From Coriobacteriia bacterium (lineage in GTDB: Bacteria > Actinomycetota > Coriobacteriia > Coriobacteriales > UBA8131): a stretch of DNA of 64,000 nt. A model generated the notes under the pieces. It was not told where the DNA came from and ran no database searches. It saw only the letters and a program-made list of their open reading frames with translations. Position numbers and translations under genes: made by a program. Positions 1 to 8,994 of the stretch are shown piece by piece (positions within the stretch are counted from its first letter, which is position 1; each line of letters starts with the position of its first letter). Where the stretch lies: positions 543 through 64,542 of the forward strand of contig WRNE01000006.1 in assembly GCA_009776725.1 (NCBI GenBank), read 5' to 3'.

Positions 1-3000
1 ACCTTCACCTTTACTATGCCCTCGGATGTCAGCGGCTACCAGTCCTTGCGCGTTGAGGATGTCTATCCTGCAAGTGCGCTGAGCTTTACCAATGCCACCA
101 TCCAGATCGGCTACGGTACGGCTGTGGCGATCAACCCGGCAAGCAACGCCAACGGTGCGCTGAGCTTCGTCTTTAACGAGGCTGCCTTAGCCCCGATGGC
201 AGGCTTGGCCATCACCATCACCATGAACTTCACAGTGTCTGCCTCGGCTACAGGAGACATCGCCAACCAGGGCAACTACTACAGTACCCCCAAGGGCGGA
301 GTCGAGCCTGACGACCCGACAGGCGGAGACGAAGAGGTTGTGAAGCCACGTGACTACACCACGACCTACAACGGCAACGGAGCGACCGGCGGCACGGTGC
401 CTGTCGACACCAACAGCCCCTATGTGAGCGGCGACGTCGTTACGGTCCTGGCCAACACTGGCGGCCTGTACCGCGACAACTACACCTTCCTAGGCTGGGC
501 TAGGGACGCCAATGCCTTGGCTCCCGAGTTCGCAGTCAACAACTCGACCGTCACCCCGGCGACCTTTGTGATCACCGGCCCGACGACCCTCTATGCGGTG
601 TGGCGTCAACTTCCGCCTATCACCAACTTCGCCAAGACGGCCACGACCCAGACCTACATACCTGGTCAAGCCGGCCAGACACTGACCTACAACTTCACCT
701 TCACCATGCCTAGCAGTGTCGACGACTACCAGTCTTTGCGTGTGGTAGATAGGTATCCAGCTAGCAGTATGAGTTTCGCTAGCGCTACCATTCAGATTGG
801 CTATGCTGGAAGTACAGCAATAAATCCTGACTCCTCAACAACTGCAGGGCTGGTTAGCTTTAGCTTTACTGGGTCTAACCTTTCGGCAATGGCTGGTCAG
901 AGCGTTACTATCACTATGGTCTTTAATGTTTTGACAGCAGCGAACGGTCCTTTGGCTAACGATGGCTATTACTACACCACTCCAAAGGGCGGCCAAGAGC
1001 CTGACGACCCGACAGGTGGGGACGAAGAGGTTGTTATTCCACGCGAGTTCAGCGTCACCTACAACGCCAACAACGCGACCGGCGGAACAGTGCCTGTCGA
1101 CCCCAACAGCCCATACGTGGCCAATGCCACTGTGAACGTGCTGGCCAACCCAGGCAGCCTGTCTCGCTTCGAGTATGTGTTTATTGGTTGGGCAAGGACT
1201 TCGAGCGCTACCGTGCCAGAGTTCGCTGTCGATGGAACAACGGTTACGCCGTCAACGTTTACAATCAATAGCAATGTTGTTTTGTATGCTGTTTGGCGCC
1301 CGATCCCGCAGCCAGTCAATTTCACAAAGACAGCTACTACTCAAACTTACGTACCTGGTATCTCTGGCCAGACCCTGACCTATACCTTCACCTTTACGAT
1401 GCCAACGGATGTAAGCGATTACGGTAGATTGCGTGTCGAGGATGTCTATCAGGCAGATTCAATGATCTTTACTGGTGCTACTTTCCAGGTTGGTAACGGT
1501 CAAGCTTCAGCTATTGCTCCTGACTCGGCAACGACTTACGGAATCGTCAGTTTCAGCTTCAGCGATGCTGTCCTTGCATCTATGGCTGGACAAAACATAA
1601 CCATTACTATGACCTTTGCTGTTTACAATTCAGCAAGCGGTATCCTTACTGACAACGGTTATTACTACATCACCCCGAAGGGTGGCACTGAGCCTCCGAA
1701 TCCATCTGGTGGCGACGATGCGCAAGTATTACCACGAGACTTTGGCGTAACATATAATGCCGAAGATGCTACAGGAGGTACTGTCCCTTTTGATCCTAAT
1801 AGCCCCTACATTGCCAATGCCACTGTGACTGTTCTCGCCAACACGGGTAACCTTACCCGTGTTGGCTACACCTTCGCGGGCTGGTCGACAACGCAGGGTG
1901 CTACGACCACCACGTTTGCTGTTAATGGCGCAACTGTCACACCTCCGACTTTTGTGATAACAGCAGACACAGATCTATACGCGGTGTGGAGACCAGTTGG
2001 TGATCCTGAGAACTTTACCAAGACAGCCACAACGCAAACTTATATACCAGGCGAGTCTGGTCAGATAGTGACCTATCACTTTGATTTCGATATGCCTTCA
2101 GATGTCAGTGACTACCAATCGATGCGTATTGTCGATCTCTTTCCAGACGGAGTGCTAAGCCTAATTGAAGCTAGCATCCAAATCGGGAACGGCACAGCCA
2201 CAGAGCTGATTCCTTCAAGTATCGAATCAGACTCAGTCGAGTTCATATTTAGCGAGACTGATGTGATTCCTATGGAGGGGCAGCATGTAACTATCACAAT
2301 GACCTTCGTTATATCGGCAAGTGCAACTGGATTTATCACTAACGTGGGTAACTATTACGTTACTCCTAAGGGTGGAATCGAGCCTGATGAGCCTGGTGGA
2401 GACGAAGAAGTGATCAGGCCTCGCATGTATAGGGTCTATTACGTAGTCGATTATGATGGACCGCAGCCTGTTGATCCGAATGCTCCATATGAGTATGGTG
2501 ATACGGTAATAGTGCTTGGTGATTTTGGAAACTTTAGCAGAGGCAGGTATATGTTCATTGGTTGGGCGTATTCAGCAACATCAGCAGTTCCTGATTTTGC
2601 TGTCGATGGCCCAGTAGTCACACCCCCAACCTTTGTTATTACACAAGATACGTATTTGTACCCAGTGTATAGAGAAGTAGGCCTTCCTCAGAACTTCGCT
2701 AAGACTGCTACTTCACAGACCTATATACCTGGCTTACCCAACCAGATACTTACCTATGAGTTTAGGTTTACGATGCCCAGTGACGTAAGCGATTACGAGA
2801 AACTGCGTATTGAAGACTTATACCCACAAGCCTCGATGTCCTATCTAGGTGCCACAATACGAATCGGTAATGGCAGTGAGGTAAGTATCACACCCGACAG
2901 TGGTGGATCCAACGGAGTAGTAAGCTTTAGTTTCACTAGTACCACCTTGTCTGCATTAGCAGGCCAAAGTGTTACTATCACCATGAGCTTCGAAGTATCG

Positions 3001-4480
3001 ACATCGGCTTCAGGCGTCCTCACAAACAGTGGTAAGTACTATATAACCCCTAGAAACGGAACGGAATTTGATCCTCCAGGTGACGACGAGGATGTATATC
3101 CGCGAGACAACACTGTCATCTACAATGCAAATGGTGCTACTGGCGGCACAGTGCCGATTGATCCAAACAGCCCATATGTAGACGGTGAAACTGTGACTGT
3201 CAGTGCCAATACAGGAAATTTGGTACGTACTTATCATGCGTTCCTAGGTTGGGCTAGAACATCCACAGCAACTGTGCCTGAATTTGCTGTCAATGGTTCA
3301 GCTGTCACCCCTTCGAGCTTTACTATCACAGAACCGACCACTCTTTATGCGGTCTGGAAACAAGTTGGCGATACCGAGAACTTCACCAAGACTTCCACGC
3401 AATCTGGCTATATTGCTGGACAGAGCGACAATACGATTACATACAAGCTTTCGTATGAGCTACCAGATGCAGAGGGCTTGGCGGTTTGGGAAAGGTTACG
3501 GATAGCCGATGAATACCCAGCCAACCAGTTAAGCTTTGTAAGTGCGACATTCAGTGTTGGAAACGGTTCGGCAACACCGATTAGCCCAGATGCTTACTCT
3601 GGCTCCGGAATTGTTAGTTTCTCCTTCCCGGTTGCTAGTCTGACAGCCTATCAAGGTCAGACAATTAGCATTACGCTTGTTTTCAGTGTCGTTCCGGGTA
3701 CCACAGGTACAATTAGCAATACTGGAAGCTATCACATTAAGCCAATAGGCGGAGACGAGCCCCCAGATCCACCGGATGACGATGAAACCGTCTACCAGCT
3801 TGTTCCAGTCGATGACTTTTTAAAGACAGGCACATCATTTACAGGTAGAGGCTCAGTAGTGAACTTTGTAGTTTCATTCAAGCTCCCGGATGACTTAAGG
3901 GCTTATTCAGGTCTGCTTGTTACTGACAGGCTTCCCGATACTTTGACTTTCGGAAGTGCGAGTGTAAGGATAAATAACTCAGCTGTTACAAATGTATCGC
4001 CTACACAATCCAATGGCTTGATTAGTGCTTACTTCAGTAAGTCTGCATTGTCAGGGCTTGAAGAAGCTACAGTAGAGTTGTTGATTACCGCAACAGTCAA
4101 TGACAATTGGGTTAGTGGCGGGATAATCAACAGGGCTGAGATTTATTACCAGACTGATAAAGACCGGACTCCTGATCCAAACACCGATGCTCCTGGTGAG
4201 AACGTTCAAATAACCATACCTCACAACCCGACGATGTACACCTTGACCTACAACGCCAATGGTGGCACAAATGCCCCTGTTGACCCGAACAGCCCATATA
4301 CTGCAGGCAGTGAAGTGGTTGTTTTAGGTATGGGTGGAATGTATAGGAACAATTACAATTTCTCAGGTTGGGCTACATCGAGCGGCGGGGGTGTTAGTTA
4401 CGGCCCTGGTGCAAGGTTTACTATTAATAGTAATACGACACTGTATGCAGTCTGGTCACCAGTAACACCACAAGTGACTA
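1..4480 (+). repeat. Tandem protein-coding modules of about 690 bp
   Basis: Successive copies of the NFxKTAT start lie 693, 693, 681 and 687 bases apart. Each unit holds one D2-like domain and one InlB-like repeat. The units are much more alike in protein than in DNA. Some stretches use GC-rich synonymous codons (1 to about 770, about 970-1170), while neighbouring stretches lean AT-rich. Confidence 0.8.
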
Positions 4481-5247
4481 CCTATACTGTAATCTATGCT
4501 CCAGGCGAGCACGGTACTTTTGCCCTACAGTCCTCAAATGGCTTGACTTATGGAACCGCGACACCAGCTGCACCAAATGTAACTGGTGAAACCGGTTGGA
4601 GCTTTACTGGATGGTCACCTGCTGTTTCAGCAATTGTCACAGGAAATGTTACCTATACAGCACAGTGGGCTGCTTCAGCAACCCCGTCAGATGATAACTT
4701 TACTGTTACGTTCATTGATTGGGACAATACGGTGCTTAAGGTCGAGGTCGTTGCCCGTGGTGGCAATGCCACTGCGCCGACAAACCCAGTTCGTGTGGGT
4801 TATGTGTTCTCTAGATGGGATACCTCATTTACCAACGTTCAATCTGATTTGACTGTGCGGGCAGTATATGTTGCAGAAATCGTAGAGACTGAAACCCCTC
4901 TTGCTGGTACGTGGGCACTAATCAACTTGATCTTGACAATCGTTGGTGCTGTTATGGCTATTGGTATGTTAATCACATTCTTTATAAACCGTAGAGAGAC
5001 TGAGTATGGTTACGAAGACGACCCAGACACAATACGGCGGAAGAGGTTGATATTTAGGATAGTCAATTTAGGCTTAGCCATTATCGCTGTGATATTGTTC
5101 TTAGTGACAGAGGATATCACCCAGCGCATGGTTCTCTTCGATTGGTGGACTATCGTGCACGCTATTATCTTCATTATTCAAATAGCAGTCGCGGTGTTTG
5201 CCACCAATAAAAAGCTTGAAGAAGACGAGGAGACTAGTGCTGCGTGA
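1..5247 (+). CDS. Giant repetitive surface protein, 5' end outside window
   Basis: The frame is open from base 1. The first ATG (base 16) lies inside a repeated motif (FTFTMPSDVS), so it is not the real start. About 1,748 residues are visible. The pattern is a module of about 230 residues: a domain beginning NFxKTATTQTYIPG and ending GGDEEV, which resembles fimbrial D2/DUF11-type beta-sandwiches that form isopeptide bonds, followed by an InlB-type (Listeria-Bacteroides) repeat TYNANGATGGTVPVDPNSPY...LYAVWR. Modules begin near 625, 1318, 2011, 2692 and 3379, and a divergent one near 3817. Two more InlB-like repeats follow (about 4480-4870). The C-terminus has the motif ETPLAGTWALINL leading into three hydrophobic helices (about 4915-4990, 5045-5110, 5125-5200). 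There is no LPxTG motif. I infer a stalk-like adhesin held by a multi-helix membrane anchor. The ligand is unknown. Confidence 0.85.
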   Translation, partial: TFTFTMPSDVSGYQSLRVEDVYPASALSFTNATIQIGYGTAVAINPASNANGALSFVFNEAALAPMAGLAITITMNFTVSASATGDIANQGNYYSTPKGGVEPDDPTGGDEEVVKPRDYTTTYNGNGATGGTVPVDTNSPYVSGDVVTVLANTGGLYRDNYTFLGWARDANALAPEFAVNNSTVTPATFVITGPTTLYAVWRQLPPITNFAKTATTQTYIPGQAGQTLTYNFTFTMPSSVDDYQSLRVVDRYPASSMSFASATIQIGYAGSTAINPDSSTTAGLVSFSFTGSNLSAMAGQSVTITMVFNVLTAANGPLANDGYYYTTPKGGQEPDDPTGGDEEVVIPREFSVTYNANNATGGTVPVDPNSPYVANATVNVLANPGSLSRFEYVFIGWARTSSATVPEFAVDGTTVTPSTFTINSNVVLYAVWRPIPQPVNFTKTATTQTYVPGISGQTLTYTFTFTMPTDVSDYGRLRVEDVYQADSMIFTGATFQVGNGQASAIAPDSATTYGIVSFSFSDAVLASMAGQNITITMTFAVYNSASGILTDNGYYYITPKGGTEPPNPSGGDDAQVLPRDFGVTYNAEDATGGTVPFDPNSPYIANATVTVLANTGNLTRVGYTFAGWSTTQGATTTTFAVNGATVTPPTFVITADTDLYAVWRPVGDPENFTKTATTQTYIPGESGQIVTYHFDFDMPSDVSDYQSMRIVDLFPDGVLSLIEASIQIGNGTATELIPSSIESDSVEFIFSETDVIPMEGQHVTITMTFVISASATGFITNVGNYYVTPKGGIEPDEPGGDEEVIRPRMYRVYYVVDYDGPQPVDPNAPYEYGDTVIVLGDFGNFSRGRYMFIGWAYSATSAVPDFAVDGPVVTPPTFVITQDTYLYPVYREVGLPQNFAKTATSQTYIPGLPNQILTYEFRFTMPSDVSDYEKLRIEDLYPQASMSYLGATIRIGNGSEVSITPDSGGSNGVVSFSFTSTTLSALAGQSVTITMSFEVSTSASGVLTNSGKYYITPRNGTEFDPPGDDEDVYPRDNTVIYNANGATGGTVPIDPNSPYVDGETVTVSANTGNLVRTYHAFLGWARTSTATVPEFAVNGSAVTPSSFTITEPTTLYAVWKQVGDTENFTKTSTQSGYIAGQSDNTITYKLSYELPDAEGLAVWERLRIADEYPANQLSFVSATFSVGNGSATPISPDAYSGSGIVSFSFPVASLTAYQGQTISITLVFSVVPGTTGTISNTGSYHIKPIGGDEPPDPPDDDETVYQLVPVDDFLKTGTSFTGRGSVVNFVVSFKLPDDLRAYSGLLVTDRLPDTLTFGSASVRINNSAVTNVSPTQSNGLISAYFSKSALSGLEEATVELLITATVNDNWVSGGIINRAEIYYQTDKDRTPDPNTDAPGENVQITIPHNPTMYTLTYNANGGTNAPVDPNSPYTAGSEVVVLGMGGMYRNNYNFSGWATSSGGGVSYGPGARFTINSNTTLYAVWSPVTPQVTTYTVIYAPGEHGTFALQSSNGLTYGTATPAAPNVTGETGWSFTGWSPAVSAIVTGNVTYTAQWAASATPSDDNFTVTFIDWDNTVLKVEVVARGGNATAPTNPVRVGYVFSRWDTSFTNVQSDLTVRAVYVAEIVETETPLAGTWALINLILTIVGAVMAIGMLITFFINRRETEYGYEDDPDTIRRKRLIFRIVNLGLAIIAVILFLVTEDITQRMVLFDWWTIVHAIIFIIQIAVAVFATNKKLEEDEETSAA

Positions 5248-5322
5248 CAGTATGGATGTTACCTGGTTCAATGAAATGATCGAGCTTTATTAAATGACCG
5301 AAGTTTATACTTAATACCCAAG

Positions 5323-5353
5323 AACAAACCCCCTCTGGCGAGGGGGTTTGTTT
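5323..5353 (+). terminator. Intrinsic terminator after the surface protein gene
   Basis: A perfect 13-bp stem (5323-5335 with 5340-5352) closes a TGGC loop. It is GC-rich at the top and ends in GTTTGTTT, 75 bp after the stop codon. Confidence 0.85.
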
Positions 5354-5384
5354 AGGGATATGCTGTTATCAGTTTAGGAGGGAT

Positions 5385-5801
5385 ATGCTCGAAAACGATT
5401 ATATAATGAGAATGGTGTTATTGTATGTGAGCTTCCTTCGAAAAGCCCTACAACAAGGACTAAAGCAATCCCATGAAACAGCTCGAGACCTTGAGCAGCA
5501 ACTAGCCGATACTTTAAACTTTGACCCAAGCCTATTATTCTCGCTGGCGCCAGACTCTATGGTAGCTATGTTCCAGCTTGGAGGATTCGATCTTAGTCTG
5601 GCGGCTTATATTGTCCGAGCAATGGCACTAGATGCTGAATGCCTTGATGATGCAGGTTTCATACAGCAAGCAGACCTCAGGAGGTCACAGCTCCAAGCAT
5701 TGATCAAAGCCTTTGAGCTTGACCTTGAGGCAGATGATTTAACAAGAGAGGCAATTGCTGCTTTTATTGAATACCAAGCAGACGAGCCTGACCAGTGTTA
5801 A
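5385..5801 (+). CDS. DUF6483-like protein of unknown function
   Basis: 138 residues. It starts MLENDYIMRMV, which resembles the opening of DUF6483 proteins as I remember them (xxDYIMRMIxQ). The rest is helical, with repeated Leu and Ala and an acidic C-terminus (ADEPDQC), and has no signal peptide or membrane helix. An AGGAGGG ribosome site at 5376-5382 lies only 2 bases before the ATG, a tight spacing, but the next in-frame ATG has no better site. The gene follows a strong terminator and faces the superoxide reductase gene, with a 9-bp gap between the two stops. The function of the family is not known to me. Confidence 0.7.
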   Translation: MLENDYIMRMVLLYVSFLRKALQQGLKQSHETARDLEQQLADTLNFDPSLLFSLAPDSMVAMFQLGGFDLSLAAYIVRAMALDAECLDDAGFIQQADLRRSQLQALIKAFELDLEADDLTREAIAAFIEYQADEPDQC

Positions 5802-5810
5802 CTGTATTAG

Positions 5811-6143
5811 TCAGACATATATTCCAAAAATACCATGCAAGTTACAGAAGGCCTGTACTACAAGTGTGCCAGCTTCCTTTACTAAAAAGTCAAACTCTGG
5901 GGTTTGGTCTGCAGTAAAAAACACTTTCTCAATGATTACGCCATCGTTTTCGACTGCTAGCCACTCTACTAGATGCTCTTCTGTTTGAGGGTGGGTAAAA
6001 CCATTCAATCCAACCGATATACTAAGTAGCTTTCCATCAGCTGTTTCGCTTACCACTACATTTGCGGTATGTTTTAGCTGGTATTCTGTGGCTGTCGCCA
6101 TATCATCAATAAACTGTACTTCGAGGTCCTTTGTATCTGTCAC
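5811..6143 (-). CDS. Superoxide reductase (desulfoferrodoxin/neelaredoxin type)
   Basis: 110 residues. Superoxide reductases reduce superoxide to peroxide at a non-haem iron bound by four His and one Cys, without making oxygen, and are typical of anaerobes. The signature is visible: a first His in QLKHTANVV (about residue 25), HPQTEEHLVEW in the middle, and CNLHG near the C-terminus. The desulforedoxin-type iron domain of class I enzymes is missing, so this is a single-centre form. GTG start at 6143 with AAGGGGC upstream. The N-terminal stretch is somewhat atypical. Confidence 0.85.
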   Translation of the reverse strand: MTDTKDLEVQFIDDMATATEYQLKHTANVVVSETADGKLLSISVGLNGFTHPQTEEHLVEWLAVENDGVIIEKVFFTADQTPEFDFLVKEAGTLVVQAFCNLHGIFGIYV

Positions 6144-6501
6144 TGTTTGCCCCTTTCCATAAACCCTTACATATCTATCGGTATTCTAACAGATTGTAGC
6201 TTGCAGGTTTCCGTGCAAACAGATGAGAAAGACAATAAGCTTGCATTGCTTTAAAATGTATCAATAGGAGTGCCATATAAATATGAAAACCCTAACGCGG
6301 CACTGATTTTTATCAAAACATAGAAGCCTTTCATAAGATATGCCTCAAGCAGCTGTTTTATGAATACCTTCTATTAGCATAGGTTTAGCTATAGCTAAAG
6401 AGTCGAAGAATTGTTAAACTTATAAGACACGCAGCATCAGTTAAACACGGTGCTGTTATGTCCACATCAAATACAGCAGAGTGTCTTTGAAAGGATCCAG
6501 T
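6144..6501. other. Divergent intergenic region
   Basis: About 358 bases between the divergent superoxide reductase and DivIVA-like genes. It is AT-rich and must hold promoters for both. I see no RNA gene, strong hairpin or confident -35/-10 pair. Confidence 0.5.
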
Positions 6502-6966
6502 ATGGATGAAACCGGAGTGAGCTTGCTCCTCGACGAGCTTTCTGATCTAATTGAGGATGGAAAACCGGCGATCGGAAACAAGGACAAACGACAAATAGAC
6601 GCAGGTGTGGCACACGAGATTATCGATGAGATAAGACAACGTTTTCCTGAGGAGCTGGCTGAGGCAAGAAAGGTGCTTCGTGAAAGGGACGATCTCCTGG
6701 CAGATGCTGAGATGGAAGGCAACCGGGTGATCGAAGATGCACGTAACCAGGCCTTGGTCATTGCTTCAGAACAGGAAATTGTGCGCATTGCTCAAAGTCA
6801 AGCAGAGCAAATATTACGTGAAGCGCGTGAGGCGGAACGACAGGTTCGTTCGGGAGCTGAAGATTATGCTGATAATGTGTTGAGTCATATCCAAAACACT
6901 CTAGAGACATTAACAGATAATGTTCATCGCTCGCGTGAGCGGCTGAATAACCGTGGTATCCGCTGA
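6502..6966 (+). CDS. DivIVA-like coiled-coil protein upstream of yceD
   Basis: 154 residues from ATG 6502, which has AAAGGA 7 bases upstream. A GTG at 6481 would add 7 residues but has no ribosome site. The middle and C-terminus are a long charged helix with repeated Glu/Ala/Arg (about residues 45-140, for example EAREAERQVRSGAED), predicting a coiled coil. There is no Walker motif, although relatives in this position are often labelled ATPase or cell division initiation protein. The stop overlaps the start of yceD by 14 bases. A role in division or polar organisation is inferred from resemblance only. Confidence 0.65.
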   Translation: MDETGVSLLLDELSDLIEDGKPAIGNKDKRQIDAGVAHEIIDEIRQRFPEELAEARKVLRERDDLLADAEMEGNRVIEDARNQALVIASEQEIVRIAQSQAEQILREAREAERQVRSGAEDYADNVLSHIQNTLETLTDNVHRSRERLNNRGIR

Positions 6967-7555
6967 TAAAACAGACAGCAACGAGTTAAAAGCGCTGCCA
7001 CAACTGATATTTCGTTTGCTACCTGAATTGGCAGACTTAGGTGACATGGTCACACTTTCGGGATCTCTGGAAGTCGGCCAGTTTGCGAAGGGAGCAATGA
7101 GTATTCGCCTGCCCGAAGGCGTTAATTACGATATTGAGTTATCCAATACTGGAGGCGCTGTTCTGATGAGCGGTCTTGCTGAAGCGTTGGTGGTTACTGA
7201 CTGCACGCGTTGTGCGGAGGAGACCAGCTTGTTTTTAAAAGCCGAGGCTGAGGCTTATTATCTACTCGATTCCCGGGACTTTGACATAACTGGGCAAGAC
7301 GACGGTGTAATCATTGTTGGCAGTGACTCTAAGGTTGACCTCGCCGAACCGATTATTGCTGCCTTGATCTATGAGCTTCCTTTTGTCGTCTTATGCAGCG
7401 AGGACTGTAAAGGCTTGTGTGACAAGTGTTATGCGAACTTGAATAACGAGGAGTGCACTTGTGTGGACGAGCCTGACCCCGACCACCCATTTGCAGCCTT
7501 AAGGTCATTGCTTATGGGAACGGATCAAAGCAGTTATGAAAACGAAAAGACTTAG
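6953..7555 (+). CDS. yceD: YceD/DUF177 family protein
   Basis: 200 residues, GTG start inside the previous gene. DUF177 proteins usually sit just before rpmF (ribosomal protein L32) and are linked to 23S rRNA or ribosome biogenesis. Family features visible are the central CTRCAEET motif and a C-terminal cysteine cluster (CSEDCKGLCDKCYANLNNEE, then CTC) that probably binds zinc. The tail ends in about 20 variable residues. rpmF does not follow: the next 298 bases have no L32 frame and the next gene is rpsB. Confidence 0.85.
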   Translation: MVSADKTDSNELKALPQLIFRLLPELADLGDMVTLSGSLEVGQFAKGAMSIRLPEGVNYDIELSNTGGAVLMSGLAEALVVTDCTRCAEETSLFLKAEAEAYYLLDSRDFDITGQDDGVIIVGSDSKVDLAEPIIAALIYELPFVVLCSEDCKGLCDKCYANLNNEECTCVDEPDPDHPFAALRSLLMGTDQSSYENEKT

Positions 7556-7808
7556 TACTTGTCATAAGGACTATCTTTAACCACTTGCACTAACTTATGC
7601 TTCAAGTCGAAGTATCGCTTGGCATCAAGACGGGGTTTCGTACTTGTTTTTATCACAATTCAACAATAAGCCCTACTCCTTAAGCATTATGAGCTGCCCA
7701 TAGCTCAGTTGTGCTAACATGGTCGGGTTCATCTATTACACATGCTTGATGACTTCAGAGGCGCGTGGCCTGCACAGGTTGCTTCTTGGGGGATGATTCA
7801 AGCAGAGG

Positions 7809-7829
7809 GTGGTTTGTTAAAAAAACCAC
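7809..7829 (+). promoter_or_regulatory. Hairpin in rpsB leader
   Basis: The 298-base gap 7556-7853 has no gene. Just before the rpsB ribosome site there is a 7-bp stem GTGGTTT/AAACCAC. Other short inverted repeats lie within 7740-7805 (for example GCTTCTTG...CAAGC). rpsB leaders often bind S2 for autoregulation; whether this one does is inference. Confidence 0.4.
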
Positions 7830-7853
7830 AGACAACGAAAAGGAGAATTTGAC

Positions 7854-8870
7854 ATGATAGAGCCTGTAACAATCAGGTCGCTACTAGATGCGGCTGTTCA
7901 CTTCGGCCACCAGACTCGCCGCTGGAACCCAAAGATGAAGCCATATATATTCGGCGAGCGCAACGGAATCTATATCATCGATTTAAAACAAACAATGGTA
8001 AGCCTGGATCAAGCCTATACGTTCACACAGCAAATCGCCGCTAATGGCGGGACGGTGCTTTTTGTTGGAACGAAAAAGCAAGCCCAAGAACCCATCGCCA
8101 CCAATGCAGAGCGTTGTGAGATGCCATATGTCAACCACCGCTGGCTTGGCGGCATGTTGACGAATTACGTGACCATCCATAGCAGGGTCTCCTACATGGA
8201 AGAGCTTGAAAGCATGGAGGCAGACGGCCGAATGGCGGCACTGCCCAAAAAGGAGCAGATTCGTCTTAGAAAAGAGCTAAGCAAGCTACAGGCCAACCTC
8301 AACGGTATTCGCTACATGAAGGCTATTCCCCAGCTCATTTTCATCGTAGACACCATGCGTGAGACCATAGCTATTCGCGAAGCCCGTCAACTAGGCATAC
8401 CCGTAGTTGGCATCATTGACACTAACTCTGACCCCGACGACGTCGATTATGGGATCCCCGGAAACGACGATGCCATCCGCTCGGTTAACTTGATTACCGA
8501 GGTGATAGCCGAGGCTGTTCTAACAGGAGCAAAACGAGGCTCTGTCAGCGAAGCCGAGATACTTGAAGCCAGTGGGCCCTTAAATCCCCCAATTGAGCCA
8601 CCTGTCTCCTTCGAGCCTCCAGCCGAGCCTTCGCCTCCCATGGCTAGTGATCTAATTGAAGTGATATCAGTGCCAGAAGCAGCAGATGTACCGGCAGCTG
8701 ACGCCGAAATCGAAACTGCCGTTGTGCCTGAAGCACCTAAATCAGGCGGAGAAGAGCAAGCCGAGGTTGAGGCGCCAACAGAAACGCAAGGTGTTATTTC
8801 TGGTGAAGCCGCTAGTTCAGATGAGAATACTAGTAATATAGAAACAAACAGTGATGAAGAAGCAATATAG
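7854..8870 (+). CDS. rpsB: 30S ribosomal protein S2
   Basis: 338 residues with AAGGAG before the ATG. The family core is clear from the N-terminus: LLDAAVHFGHQTRRWNPKM, FVGTKKQAQEP, NHRWLGGMLTN and GIPVVGIIDTNSDPD. The core ends near residue 235. The last 100 or so residues are a low-complexity acidic, Pro- and Ala-rich tail that most S2 proteins lack. S2 helps anchor S1 and the mRNA platform of the small subunit. The gene is followed by tsf, the usual pairing. Confidence 0.98.
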   Translation: MIEPVTIRSLLDAAVHFGHQTRRWNPKMKPYIFGERNGIYIIDLKQTMVSLDQAYTFTQQIAANGGTVLFVGTKKQAQEPIATNAERCEMPYVNHRWLGGMLTNYVTIHSRVSYMEELESMEADGRMAALPKKEQIRLRKELSKLQANLNGIRYMKAIPQLIFIVDTMRETIAIREARQLGIPVVGIIDTNSDPDDVDYGIPGNDDAIRSVNLITEVIAEAVLTGAKRGSVSEAEILEASGPLNPPIEPPVSFEPPAEPSPPMASDLIEVISVPEAADVPAADAEIETAVVPEAPKSGGEEQAEVEAPTETQGVISGEAASSDENTSNIETNSDEEAI

Positions 8871-8994
8871 ATAAAAAATCGATTTAGGAACGTAATATAT
8901 AGCAGTGCAAGTTGTAACTGCAGAATTGGTACACTTAGTATTTGTTGATTACGCTTTTGACATAAAAGCCTCTGTTAGGAAGGAAACTAAAAAA

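Noticed and set aside
7690-7740. tRNA-like fragment (AGCTCAGT, GGTTCATC)
   Set aside because: No acceptor, anticodon or T stems pair. It is probably chance resemblance in the rpsB leader.
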